Assembly: GCF_014205165.1 (NCBI RefSeq)
Contig: NZ_JACHMZ010000001.1
Span: forward strand, 2,020,001-2,084,000
Source: Micromonospora carbonacea
GTDB taxonomy: Bacteria; Actinomycetota; Actinomycetes; Mycobacteriales; Micromonosporaceae
Reading direction: 5' to 3'
DNA length: 64,000 nucleotides
Below, piece after piece: positions 17,069 through 24,406 of this stretch. The position numbers and the translations under genes are program-made. The stretch's first letter is position 1; the number at the start of each line of letters is the position of its first letter. The notes below the pieces were generated by a model. That model saw only the letters and a list, made by a program, of their open reading frames with translations. It ran no database searches and was not told the origin of the DNA.

Positions 17069-17412
17069 CAGCAGCACCCGTCCCGGTCCGCGGCGGGGCA
17101 GACGGCGGGGTCCACGGCGACGACGAGGCCGAGCAGGTCGCTCAGGGCGTGGGCGAGCCGGGGGTCGGCGAGCTCGTAGCGGTTGCGGCGGCCCTCGGGC
17201 ACGGCGACGACGAGGCCGCAGCCGCGCAGGCAGGCCAGGTGGTTCGACAGGTTCTGCCGGCTGGTGCCGAGGGCGTCGGCGAGTTCGGCCGGGTAGCCGG
17301 GGCCTTCGCGCAGGGCGAGCAGGAGCCGGGCGCGGACCGGGTCGGACAGGGCGTGGCCGAAGCGGGCGAGGGCCTGCCCCTGAGTCAACGTCTGCACCCG
17401 GCAATGATACAT
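17068..17412 (-). CDS. ArsR/SmtB family metal-sensing repressor
   Basis: 114 residues from ATG 17412 (GTG 17397 is an alternative). It has the winged-helix core: 'ALSDPVRARLLLALREG', recognition region 'LADALGTSRQNLSNHLACLRG' and wing 'VVAVPEGRRNRYEL'. Cysteines near the N-terminus (Cys4), in the recognition helix (LACLRGC) and at the C-terminus ('PAVCPAADRDGCC') could bind metal, as in CmtR/CadC-type sensors. It is cotranscribed with the CDF exporter and probably represses its own promoter, which lies in the AT-rich gap upstream. Confidence 0.9.
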   Translation of the reverse strand: MYHCRVQTLTQGQALARFGHALSDPVRARLLLALREGPGYPAELADALGTSRQNLSNHLACLRGCGLVVAVPEGRRNRYELADPRLAHALSDLLGLVVAVDPAVCPAADRDGCC

Positions 17413-17424
17413 CGTGCTATGAAT
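17404..17424. promoter_or_regulatory. AT-rich imperfect palindrome at the ArsR start
   Basis: TGATACAT and the facing TGCTATGAA form an imperfect dyad in an otherwise GC-rich region, covering the proposed ArsR start codon. Dyads of this type are bound by ArsR/SmtB repressors. If it is the operator, translation may begin at GTG 17397 instead. Confidence 0.4.
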
Positions 17425-17463
17425 TAACGGACGGCTGTATCGTTGGGTCGCGCCGCCGCGTGG

Positions 17464-19767
17464 TCACCGGGCGTCGGTGGTGTCCGTGCCGGTCGTCCCG
17501 GGGCGGCCGGTCAGACACGCCCGGGTGGCCGCCGTCGCCGGATGGTCGACGCCGAACCACCTGGTCTGCTCCCTGAGCAGCCGTTCGAGGAGGTCGGTGG
17601 CCTCGGCGTGGCGTCCCTGGCCCTGCAGGGCGCGGCCGAGCCAGTAGCGGGGGCAGTTGTCGAGGGTCTCCGGGTGGTCGGGGCCCAGCAGGCGGGCACG
17701 AGCGGCGACGACCGTGCGCAGCACCGCCTCGGCCTCCTCGTGGCGGTTGTCGAGCACGTAGCCCTCGGCGAGTGAATGGTAGGCGTCGAGGACCTCCACG
17801 TGGTCGTCGCCGAGCACCGCCCGGCGGTCCGCGATCACGCTCCGGTACTCGGCCTCGGCCTCGGCGGGGGATCCGGTGCGCCACATCGCCCAGGCGAGGC
17901 AGCACCGGGTGTGCAGCGTGTCCGGATGGTCGGCCCCCAGCAGGCGTCGACGTGCTTCGCCGACCGCGGTCAGTCGGGCTCGTGTCGACTCCCAGTCCCC
18001 GGTCCTGCCGATCGACCAGGCGAGCTTGTGGCGCACGTCCAGCACGGGCAGCGGCGGCGGGTCCGCCTGGCTCTCCCAGGTCCGCAGCACCGAGGCCAGC
18101 ATGGTGCGGGCGGTGTCCCAGTCGCCGTTGCGGCCGGTCGCCCAGGCCAGCTCCGCGCGGAGGTTCAGGCGCGCGGGGTGGTCCTCGTCGAGGGGGGTGG
18201 TGCGGGCGAGCGCATGGGAGGCGAGTTGTCCGCTGGCGTCGGCCGCGCCGCTCCACGCCGCGGCGGCCACCAGCCGGGCTGCGACGTCGAGCAGCGCGGT
18301 GAGGTGCTCGTCGTCGAGGTAGGCCAGGCTCGTGTCGAGGAGCTGCCGGACGTGCGGGCTGACGATGGCGGCCAGTGGCCAGGTGCGGCTGTCGTCGGAG
18401 CGCAGCGGAGCGAGTGCCGCGACGACCGCTTCCACGGCCGCCTGGTGCGGTGCGCCGGCGGCCCGGCTGCGGCTGGCCTCGCTGACCAGCGGATGCAGCG
18501 ACGCCGTCCGGATCCGCGTCCCGTGCCGCTCCAGGTGTCCTTCGGCGACGAGGCTCAACTGCGCCAGCCCGCGGAGCGCGGTGTGCAGGTGCCGCTGGCG
18601 GCCGGCTTCGTCGGCGGGGCCGCCGAGCAGCGCGTCGACCGCCTCGCAGGCGAGGAGGTCGACCGGGATCGGCAGGTTCGGGGCGTAGCAGGACAGCAGC
18701 CGGAGCAGCGGCGTCGCGTGCGGCAGGCCCTCCCCGGTGAGACTGGCCAGGGAGATCTCGAAGGTCGTTGCCGGGACCTGGCGCGGATCCGGGGGCCCGC
18801 CGACGCCCCGGTCCACGTGGAGCAGGCCGGTCACGTCCCCTGCGTCGAGCGCGCTCTCGTAATCCGCGAGCGACTCCCATCGGGAGAACTCCCAGCCGAT
18901 GTCGCTGCCGGCGACCTTGAGCGCCAGCGGCAGGCCGCCGAGGCGGCGCGCGAGGCGGCGCGCCGCCGCCTCGCTGCCGCCGCCGGTCAGGTCCAGCAGC
19001 ATCTGCGCGGCCGGTCCCTCGGCGAGCGGCCCGAGCCGGATCACCTCGGCGGCGCGTCCCCACGGGTGCGGGCTACCGACCCGGCTGGTGACCAGGACCA
19101 GCCCCTGTCCGCTCGGCCGGAGCCAGCCCGTGCCGTCCAGTGCGCCGAGCACCCGCAGTTCGTCGGCGTCGTCGATGACCAGCAGCCAGCCGCGACGCGC
19201 CCGGGACAGCAGCTCCCACCAGAGGTCCCGGGCGCGCGCGGTGCCCGCCCGGAGTTCGTCGGCGTCGGCAGGGGTGGCGCCGAGGGTCTCCGCGACGTGG
19301 ACGATCCCGTCGGCGAACGTCTCCGGCGTGCGCGCCGAGATCCACCAGGCGCTGCGGCCGCGCCGGGCGGCCGCGTGCTCGTGCAGGGCCAGCGCCAGGG
19401 CGGACTTCCCGACCCCGCCGAGGCCGGCCAGCACCCGGAACCGTCCTCCCGGACGGGCCAGCGCCGACCGCAGCCGGGCCAGCTCGGTCTCGCGTCCGTG
19501 CAGCACCCGGGGCGCATCACCGGTCGGCGCGGTCACCGATCGGCGCGGCGGGCCCGCCGCGACCCCTTCGGCCTGCGGCGTCCGCTGGCGCAGCGGGAGC
19601 CAGACACCGAGCACGCCGGCCACCGCGCCCAGCACTGTCGTGACCGTCGCGACGACCGTGGCATCCAGGGCGAGGGCGGCGGCAACGACAGCGGCCACGA
19701 AGAGCGCGCCACCGATCAGCCGGAGTCGGGGCTGGTGGGAGCTGAGGTGGACTGCCACCACCAGCAT
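17464..19767 (-). CDS. membrane-anchored NB-ARC (STAND) NTPase with TPR repeats
   Basis: 767 residues from ATG 19767; a TTG six codons earlier has no better support. Two N-terminal hydrophobic helices (about 16-58) form a membrane hairpin. The NB-ARC module follows: Walker A GLGGVGKSA (115-123), Walker B LLVIDDADE (195-203), sensor 'LVLVTSR' and the 'RRLGGLPLALKVAG' GxP motif. After a winged-helix-like region, the last ~250 residues are TPR_12-type repeats with the recurring 'GDDH/GPDHPxTL' pattern. STAND proteins are autoinhibited switches opened by ligand or partner binding, in signalling, secondary-metabolism control or immunity. No effector domain is fused, so the partner may be encoded nearby. 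Confidence 0.9.
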   Translation of the reverse strand: MLVVAVHLSSHQPRLRLIGGALFVAAVVAAALALDATVVATVTTVLGAVAGVLGVWLPLRQRTPQAEGVAAGPPRRSVTAPTGDAPRVLHGRETELARLRSALARPGGRFRVLAGLGGVGKSALALALHEHAAARRGRSAWWISARTPETFADGIVHVAETLGATPADADELRAGTARARDLWWELLSRARRGWLLVIDDADELRVLGALDGTGWLRPSGQGLVLVTSRVGSPHPWGRAAEVIRLGPLAEGPAAQMLLDLTGGGSEAAARRLARRLGGLPLALKVAGSDIGWEFSRWESLADYESALDAGDVTGLLHVDRGVGGPPDPRQVPATTFEISLASLTGEGLPHATPLLRLLSCYAPNLPIPVDLLACEAVDALLGGPADEAGRQRHLHTALRGLAQLSLVAEGHLERHGTRIRTASLHPLVSEASRSRAAGAPHQAAVEAVVAALAPLRSDDSRTWPLAAIVSPHVRQLLDTSLAYLDDEHLTALLDVAARLVAAAAWSGAADASGQLASHALARTTPLDEDHPARLNLRAELAWATGRNGDWDTARTMLASVLRTWESQADPPPLPVLDVRHKLAWSIGRTGDWESTRARLTAVGEARRRLLGADHPDTLHTRCCLAWAMWRTGSPAEAEAEYRSVIADRRAVLGDDHVEVLDAYHSLAEGYVLDNRHEEAEAVLRTVVAARARLLGPDHPETLDNCPRYWLGRALQGQGRHAEATDLLERLLREQTRWFGVDHPATAATRACLTGRPGTTGTDTTDAR

Positions 19768-19873
19768 TGTGGTCGGTCGGATCAACCCCGGTCGCTGCCT
19801 CGGGCACGGCCCGGCGGGGCGGCGCGGCGACGGTGGTCCGCCGCCGGGGGATCAGTGGCCTGCGCTGCGCGAA

Positions 19874-19908
19874 CCCCACCTCCGCCACCGACGGCGGCGG
19901 AGGTGGGG
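19874..19908 (-). terminator. strong hairpin downstream of the lipoprotein gene
   Basis: CCCCACCTCCGCC (19874-19886) pairs perfectly with GGCGGAGGTGGGG (19896-19908) around a 9-base loop. It lies 48 bases beyond the lipoprotein stop on the minus strand, fitting a transcription terminator without a T-run. Confidence 0.65.
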
Positions 19909-19956
19909 CAGCGTTCACCACGGGGTACGGGCACCCGGCCCGCAGGTCGACGCGGG

Positions 19957-20625
19957 CTAGGAGTGCGGCTTGTCGACGTACCCGATCTCCTCCAGCTTGC
20001 CGTCGATGAGCCGGTAGGTGGCCGTCCGCTCGATCACCAGCTCGACCATCGAGGCGTCGTCGGGCCGGGTCAGGTAGACCACGTGCGCCTGCCCGGCGCT
20101 GATGGTGACCTTCTCGACCGGGGTGCGGTCGCCGAGGTCGACCGTGCCGACGTAGGCCGGGACGCCCTTGACGTTGCGCCAGAGCACGATGCCCCAGAAC
20201 TTGCCCGTCCCGCCGCCGTCGAGCATCACCGCGCGCACCGCGTCGGCGGCGCCGTCGCCGGTCAGGTCGCCGATCGCGCAGGGGGGTTGCAGGGCGACCA
20301 CCACGCCGTCCTCACCGGCCCAACGCCCCTCGGTCAGCGGGATCGGGTCGGGGTAGTCGTTGTACCGCACCTTGGCGCTGCCCAGCTCCGACTCGGCCAC
20401 CTGGTCGCAGGTCAGCGCGGCGGCCTTCGCCGGCGGGGCGGCGGTCGGCGAGACGTTGTCGTTCTCGCTGCTGCCATCGCCGAACGGCTCGTCGGTCACC
20501 GGTGACTCCGACGGTGTGCTGCTCCCGCCGGGGTCCGGCGTGGTGCCATCGTTGATCTCGATCGTGCAACCGCCCGCCACGAGGACCAGGGCGAGCGCGG
20601 CCAGCGGCAGCAGCGTCCTGCGCAT
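19957..20625 (-). CDS. secreted lipoprotein of unknown function
   Basis: 222 residues from ATG 20625, with GAAAGGAAG before it. Signal sequence 'LPLAALALVLVAGGC' contains lipobox VAGGC, so the mature protein is anchored by a diacylglyceryl Cys. A Ser/Thr/Pro/Gly-rich linker (about 25-65) leads to a beta-rich domain with 'CAIGDLTGDGAADAVRAVML', resembling an FG-GAP-like Ca2+ loop (DLTGDGAAD). Two Cys of the mature part could pair. I do not recognise a family with a known role. Confidence 0.85.
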   Translation of the reverse strand: MRRTLLPLAALALVLVAGGCTIEINDGTTPDPGGSSTPSESPVTDEPFGDGSSENDNVSPTAAPPAKAAALTCDQVAESELGSAKVRYNDYPDPIPLTEGRWAGEDGVVVALQPPCAIGDLTGDGAADAVRAVMLDGGGTGKFWGIVLWRNVKGVPAYVGTVDLGDRTPVEKVTISAGQAHVVYLTRPDDASMVELVIERTATYRLIDGKLEEIGYVDKPHS

Positions 20626-20736
20626 GTTCTTCCTTTCGATCAGGTCGGCCGCAGCGTAGTGCGCCCCCGCCACTTCCCGGCCGGCCCCCGCGTGCGGCGC
20701 GCGGGCCCCGGCGCGGCCCCACCGCGCGGCGACCTG

Positions 20737-20756
20737 GCCGGGGCGGCCGCCCCGGC
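20737..20756 (-). terminator. 20-bp perfect palindrome after the M23 peptidase gene
   Basis: GCCGGGGCGG-CCGCCCCGGC is fully self-complementary. It sits 41-60 bases past the M23 stop on the minus strand and upstream of the lipoprotein gene, consistent with terminating the former. Confidence 0.5.
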
Positions 20757-20796
20757 TGTCCACGGTGGCGTCCGGCCAGGGACGCGCCGCGATGCG

Positions 20797-21624
20797 TCAA
20801 CCGATGCCGTCGACGGCCGCCCGGAGCGCATTGATCGACGGGTCCCAGCTGAAGTTCAGGACGGGCAGGCCGGATGCGGCGGCATTGCTGTCGCCGCCGA
20901 GGACCACCGCGCGCGGCTTGCCGGTGCCCTGGGGGACCACGAGATACCAGCTGCCCCGTACGTTGGCGATGAACACTTCGTCTACCTCCTGGTCGGGTGG
21001 GTTGGGGGTGGCGACGTCTCCGACGTAGCTCTCGAAGTCCGCCGTCGCGCCGAAGTTCGTCGGACTTCCGGTGTTCAGCCAGAGGCTCGTGTGCACGTGC
21101 GGCCCGACACCCTGGTCGCTGCCGTTCGCCGAGGCGCCGGAGTAGGCGATCGTCTGCCCGCGCGACACGCGTTGACCGGTCGAGACGGCGACCGCCGACA
21201 GGTGCAGGTGCCGGGTGTAGTTGCCGTCGTCGTGGGCCATCCCCACGACACGCCCGGTCGCGGTCGAGGTGTCGGTCTTCACGTAACGGATCGTGCCGTT
21301 CGCCGCAGCCACGACGGGCGTGCCAGTGCCGACCGCGTAGTCGGTGCCCGGCTCGCCCGAGGGCGGCGTCCGGTTGCGGTGGTCCTGCCAGGAGCTCGAG
21401 ATGCGGACGTTCCCGCACGGCCGCTGATAGCTGCCGGCGGCCCGGGCGGAGCCGGGCAGCAGGGCGAAGGCGGCCGACACCCCGGACGCCGCCAACGCGG
21501 CCCCGGTGATGAACCCCCGCCTGGACAGCCCGCGCAGGTAGGCGACGCCGGCGAGCTCCTCCGGCCGCAGCTCGCCGGGGCTGACACCGTGCGGGTCGGG
21601 GCGAGGCTCCTCGTTGAGGATCAT
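20797..21624 (-). CDS. Tat-exported M23 family peptidase-like protein
   Basis: 275 residues from ATG 21624; the TTG one codon earlier is less likely. A twin-arginine signal 'LSRRGFITGAALAASG' near residues 33-48 and an 'ARA' cleavage site predict folded export. The LytM/M23 fold shows 'GEPGTDYAVGTGTPVVAAANG', 'TRHLHLSAVAV' and 'VGPHVHTSLW'. The first zinc His of the family (HxxxD) is not clearly placed, so full metallopeptidase activity is uncertain. M23 enzymes cut peptidoglycan cross-bridges. A TAGTTT hexamer shortly upstream on the minus strand could be the promoter. Confidence 0.85.
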   Translation of the reverse strand: MILNEEPRPDPHGVSPGELRPEELAGVAYLRGLSRRGFITGAALAASGVSAAFALLPGSARAAGSYQRPCGNVRISSSWQDHRNRTPPSGEPGTDYAVGTGTPVVAAANGTIRYVKTDTSTATGRVVGMAHDDGNYTRHLHLSAVAVSTGQRVSRGQTIAYSGASANGSDQGVGPHVHTSLWLNTGSPTNFGATADFESYVGDVATPNPPDQEVDEVFIANVRGSWYLVVPQGTGKPRAVVLGGDSNAAASGLPVLNFSWDPSINALRAAVDGIG

Positions 21625-21744
21625 CAATGCAAACTAGGGCTACTTCCGGTGCGGGGCAAGGGGTGCTGAGCCTCGGGCGGCAGGCGGGGACGCTCCGCGA
21701 GGGCTTCGGCGCCGGTGTCTGCTCCCCGCCGGGGCCGCGTGCGA

Positions 21745-22548
21745 TCAGACGGCGTAGGGCTGAACGCGTTGCTCGTGGCGAGCGTGCCTGAAGCTCAGCT
21801 CGTCGAGATTGCCCCTGAGGATGATCTCCTGTGTTTCCCGGAGAAATCGGCACGGTTCCAGGCCGAGCTCCTCGCGGATCTGCCGTCGCGCCGTCTGGTA
21901 CACCTCCAGGGCGTCGGCGCGGCGACCGGACTGGCTGAGCGCCTCCATGAGGAACGCGTAGAGCTTCTCCCGGAGCGGGAACTCGGCGATCAGTCCGTAC
22001 AGTATCCGCACGGCCTGGCTGCTCTGGTCCGAGGCGAGCAGCGAGCGGGCCAGCATTTCGGTGCACTCGACCCGCAGTTCCTCGGCCCAGTTGGCGAACT
22101 CCCGGATGATCGGCCCTTTGTAGGAGGAGGCCTGGACCGGCTCCCGCCAGTACCGCAGCGCCTCGGTCAGGGTCTCGACGGCCAGGTCGTGCCGGTGGAC
22201 CGAGCGCTGTAGGCGCGCCTTCTCGGCCAGGGCCACGAACAGTTCGAGGTCGAGTTCGTCGCCGCCGAGCTCCAGCATGTAGCCGGGGGCCCGCGTCGTT
22301 ATGACGCAGTTGTTGCGCGAGAACCTGTTGAGCACCTTGCGGAGCTGGGACACGTACACGTGGATGGAGGCCCGGGCTCGGATGGGAGGCCGGTCACCCC
22401 ACAGTTCCGTGGCTAGCTGATCGAGAGACAGAATGTGTCCGTTGCGGATCAGGAGCGTCCGCAGCAGCACCTCCACCTTGTGCGTCCCCACCGATGGCGT
22501 TTCCTTGCCGGCCGTGATGCGAACGGGACCAAGAATCTCGTATCTCAA
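21745..22548 (-). CDS. SARP/AfsR-type transcriptional activator with BTAD domain
   Basis: 267 residues. The N-terminal OmpR-like winged helix is clear: 'MRYEILGPVRI', 'SLDQLATELWGDRPP', 'IHVYVSQLRKVL' and 'TRAPGYMLEL'. The rest is the BTAD helical domain ending 'ALEVYQTARRQIREELGLEP'. This is the short SARP form, without NTPase. The start codon is TTG 22548: GGAGG lies seven bases before it, and the family usually begins exactly here. SARPs activate antibiotic clusters in actinomycetes, but no biosynthetic genes are in view, so this is an orphan or long-range regulator. It sits next to an AT-rich gap and a MobC-like gene. Confidence 0.92.
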   Translation of the reverse strand: MRYEILGPVRITAGKETPSVGTHKVEVLLRTLLIRNGHILSLDQLATELWGDRPPIRARASIHVYVSQLRKVLNRFSRNNCVITTRAPGYMLELGGDELDLELFVALAEKARLQRSVHRHDLAVETLTEALRYWREPVQASSYKGPIIREFANWAEELRVECTEMLARSLLASDQSSQAVRILYGLIAEFPLREKLYAFLMEALSQSGRRADALEVYQTARRQIREELGLEPCRFLRETQEIILRGNLDELSFRHARHEQRVQPYAV

Positions 22549-23159
22549 GCCGTGGCCTCCAAGTACTCCAATCGGAGCGACGCGACGATAGCAGACCCCA
22601 TTCTGGCGGAAAACAGTTTCTTCTCGCGCTTAGGCGCAGATCGCCGCCCCCGTCCGGCAGCTGTTCATTCGAGCCGGACGAACTCTAACAAGCGGCTTGT
22701 TGTGCAGCAAACGGCAAAACTTGTGTGATCTACGACACACCATGGCCGCGGGCCGATTCACCTGGGATTTTATTGGGATTTTAGCGCCGCAAGAAGTGGC
22801 TTGTCGGACTACCGCAGTGTATGTCAGACATGCTGTTAACGCTCTTCTTGCAGTTGCGCAGAGTTATGTTGGGCGCAATTCGCAAGCGATGATCATGGTC
22901 GATGGATTTCTGTGCGCGTGGCGGATCCGACGTCGTTGGTCGCGTCGGGGCGGCCCCCTGTCGTGGCACCGTTCGGCCTTGCCCTGCCGTGGGCCGGGGC
23001 TCCGCGTCGCGGACCGGCTCCGGCGTCGCGCGGCGTCGGCGCGGGGCGCATTCGCCTCGGCGTGGCGGTGGGGGTCGGCGCGCCCGGCGACCGCCGGGCC
23101 GGAGGTCATGCACGCACAGTGACGAAGCCTGTTCCCGCGGTGGCGGTCGAAGGTGGGCG
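22549..23159. other. AT-rich 611-base gap upstream of the SARP gene
   Basis: From about 22560 to 22920 base composition is visibly lower in G+C than anywhere else in the window (runs such as GGGATTTTATTGGGATTTTAG). There are no coding signals I trust. It contains the dyads at 22687 and an ATGTC-A-GACAT dyad at 22821-22831. From about 22920 the sequence returns to high GC without an identifiable gene. The composition suggests foreign DNA or an unusually rich regulatory region. Confidence 0.6.
22687..22701. promoter_or_regulatory. 15-bp palindrome upstream of SARP
   Basis: AACAAGC-G-GCTTGTT is a perfect inverted repeat with a one-base centre, about 140 bases upstream of the SARP start. It is a candidate operator; the binding protein is unknown. 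Confidence 0.4.
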
Positions 23160-23558
23160 TCACCCGATGTCGCGGCGGCCGGGCGGCGGCGCGGGGTGCC
23201 CGGCAGGCGCGCCAGCCTGCTGGTGCAGGGTCGCGTTGATGGCTTCGGTCAGCAACTCGTTGACCAGCTCGGCCTGCTTGTCCCTGCCGGCCATGTCCAG
23301 CCGCCAGCGCAGGAGGGCCAGGATGGTGCGGATGTCGTGGAGCTCGGTGCGCAGTTCGCCTTCGGGAGGGCCCGGGTGCAGGTCCCCGCAGGCGGCTCTC
23401 ACCGCCGCGGCGGTGACGTATGCCCCGACTGAAAGACCGGCTTTGTCGGCCGCCAATTGGACCAGCCGCAACTCGTCGTCGTTGAAACGTAGCGGGCCGA
23501 CGCGATGGTCTCGTCGTTGTTTCGTCTTAGCCCGCCGATTGGCCGTCGACCTGGTCAT
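23160..23558 (-). CDS. MobC-like ribbon-helix-helix relaxosome accessory protein (orphan)
   Basis: 132 residues from ATG 23558. A basic N-terminus ('RRAKTKQRRDHR') precedes 'VGPLRFNDDELRLVQLAADK' and 'AGLSVGAYVTAAAVRAA', the pattern of MobC/MbeC-type RHH proteins that help a relaxase nick oriT on actinobacterial plasmids and integrative elements. The C-terminal half has a helical 'LHDIRTILALLRWRLDMAG' segment and a disordered Pro/Gly tail. No relaxase, integrase or replication gene is nearby, so it is probably a remnant of a mobile element. Confidence 0.6.
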   Translation of the reverse strand: MTRSTANRRAKTKQRRDHRVGPLRFNDDELRLVQLAADKAGLSVGAYVTAAAVRAACGDLHPGPPEGELRTELHDIRTILALLRWRLDMAGRDKQAELVNELLTEAINATLHQQAGAPAGHPAPPPGRRDIG

Positions 23559-24406
23559 GACGAGTCCTCGCCCCTGCTAGCGCCGCCCTGGTGCACACAT
23601 CTGCGGGCAAGAATACGCCCTGCGTGTGGTCGGGCACAGGTTTGCGACTCGGGGCGCGGTTCCGCACGCACCCGTCGGCGCGGTGAATCCGTGGGCCGCA
23701 ACTCATCGGCCGGGCTCCGAGCTCTCGGGGCCGGATTGGACCCGAGGTCTTGTCCCCGGTGGCGCGGCCATCGGCGGGACCGACGACCGGGTGGGCCGGA
23801 CGCGGTCACGCGCCGGCGGCCCTCGTGCCCAGGGCGTCGTCGGCGGCCCGCGTGGCCGGGGACCGTCCCCGGTCGCCGTGGGTGGCGGCGACCCGACGGG
23901 GACCCCGGCGGCCGACGTCGCCGCCCCGGGCCGGCGCGCCCCGGGACGCCGCCTCCACCGGCCGTGACGGAACAGCGGCGGCTCGAAATGCTCCCAGCCG
24001 TTGCGGAAACGGCGCTTTTGCCATGCCGCCGTCAATCGGGACGACGGCGGCGCACAAATGATCCGGCAGGCGCCCGGGATCACCCTCAAGATGGCATTCC
24101 GCCATCGAATCCCGGGGCATCAAGAGCGCCCCCCCGAGCGGGCGTACGCGCAATGCAGTTCGCTTCGGTGTCTGCGGGGTTCGATTCGGAAACCAGGTTC
24201 GGGAAGGTGGGTGGGTCACGGCTCGGGACGCCGGCCGCGGGGCGCGGGCCGCCCGGCCGGTCGCGCCGTCGTCGCCCCGGCCGGAGAGATCCCCGCCACC
24301 CGGGCGGTTCCGCCCCGCGCGGCTGCTGGAGGTCGCCGAGCCGTCGGCGATAGGGTGGGCCGACCGATCTCGACAACCCATGATCCGACCCGGGGGGGCG
24401 CCACGC
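23559..24406. other. 848-base gene-poor gap before dnaE
   Basis: I see no supported gene on either strand. A short stem GCCGTT (23997-24002) / AACGGC (24008-24013) followed by GCTTTT resembles a plus-strand terminator, but no plus-strand gene precedes it, which suggests a deleted gene. The last 60 bases hold the dnaE promoter. Confidence 0.5.
24351..24356 (+). promoter_or_regulatory. putative -10 of dnaE
   Basis: TAGGGT in 'GGCGATAGGGTGGG' lies about 50 bases before the dnaE ATG. The same hexamer occurs before ruvC (37522). Confidence 0.35.

Noticed and set aside
22697..23122. A 141-codon plus-strand frame in the AT-rich gap
   Set aside because: No ribosome site, no domain, and composition changes abruptly within it; judged non-coding.
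23997..24019. Rho-independent terminator with GCTTTT
   Set aside because: The stem is only 6 bp and no plus-strand gene precedes it; kept only as a hint of a deleted gene.
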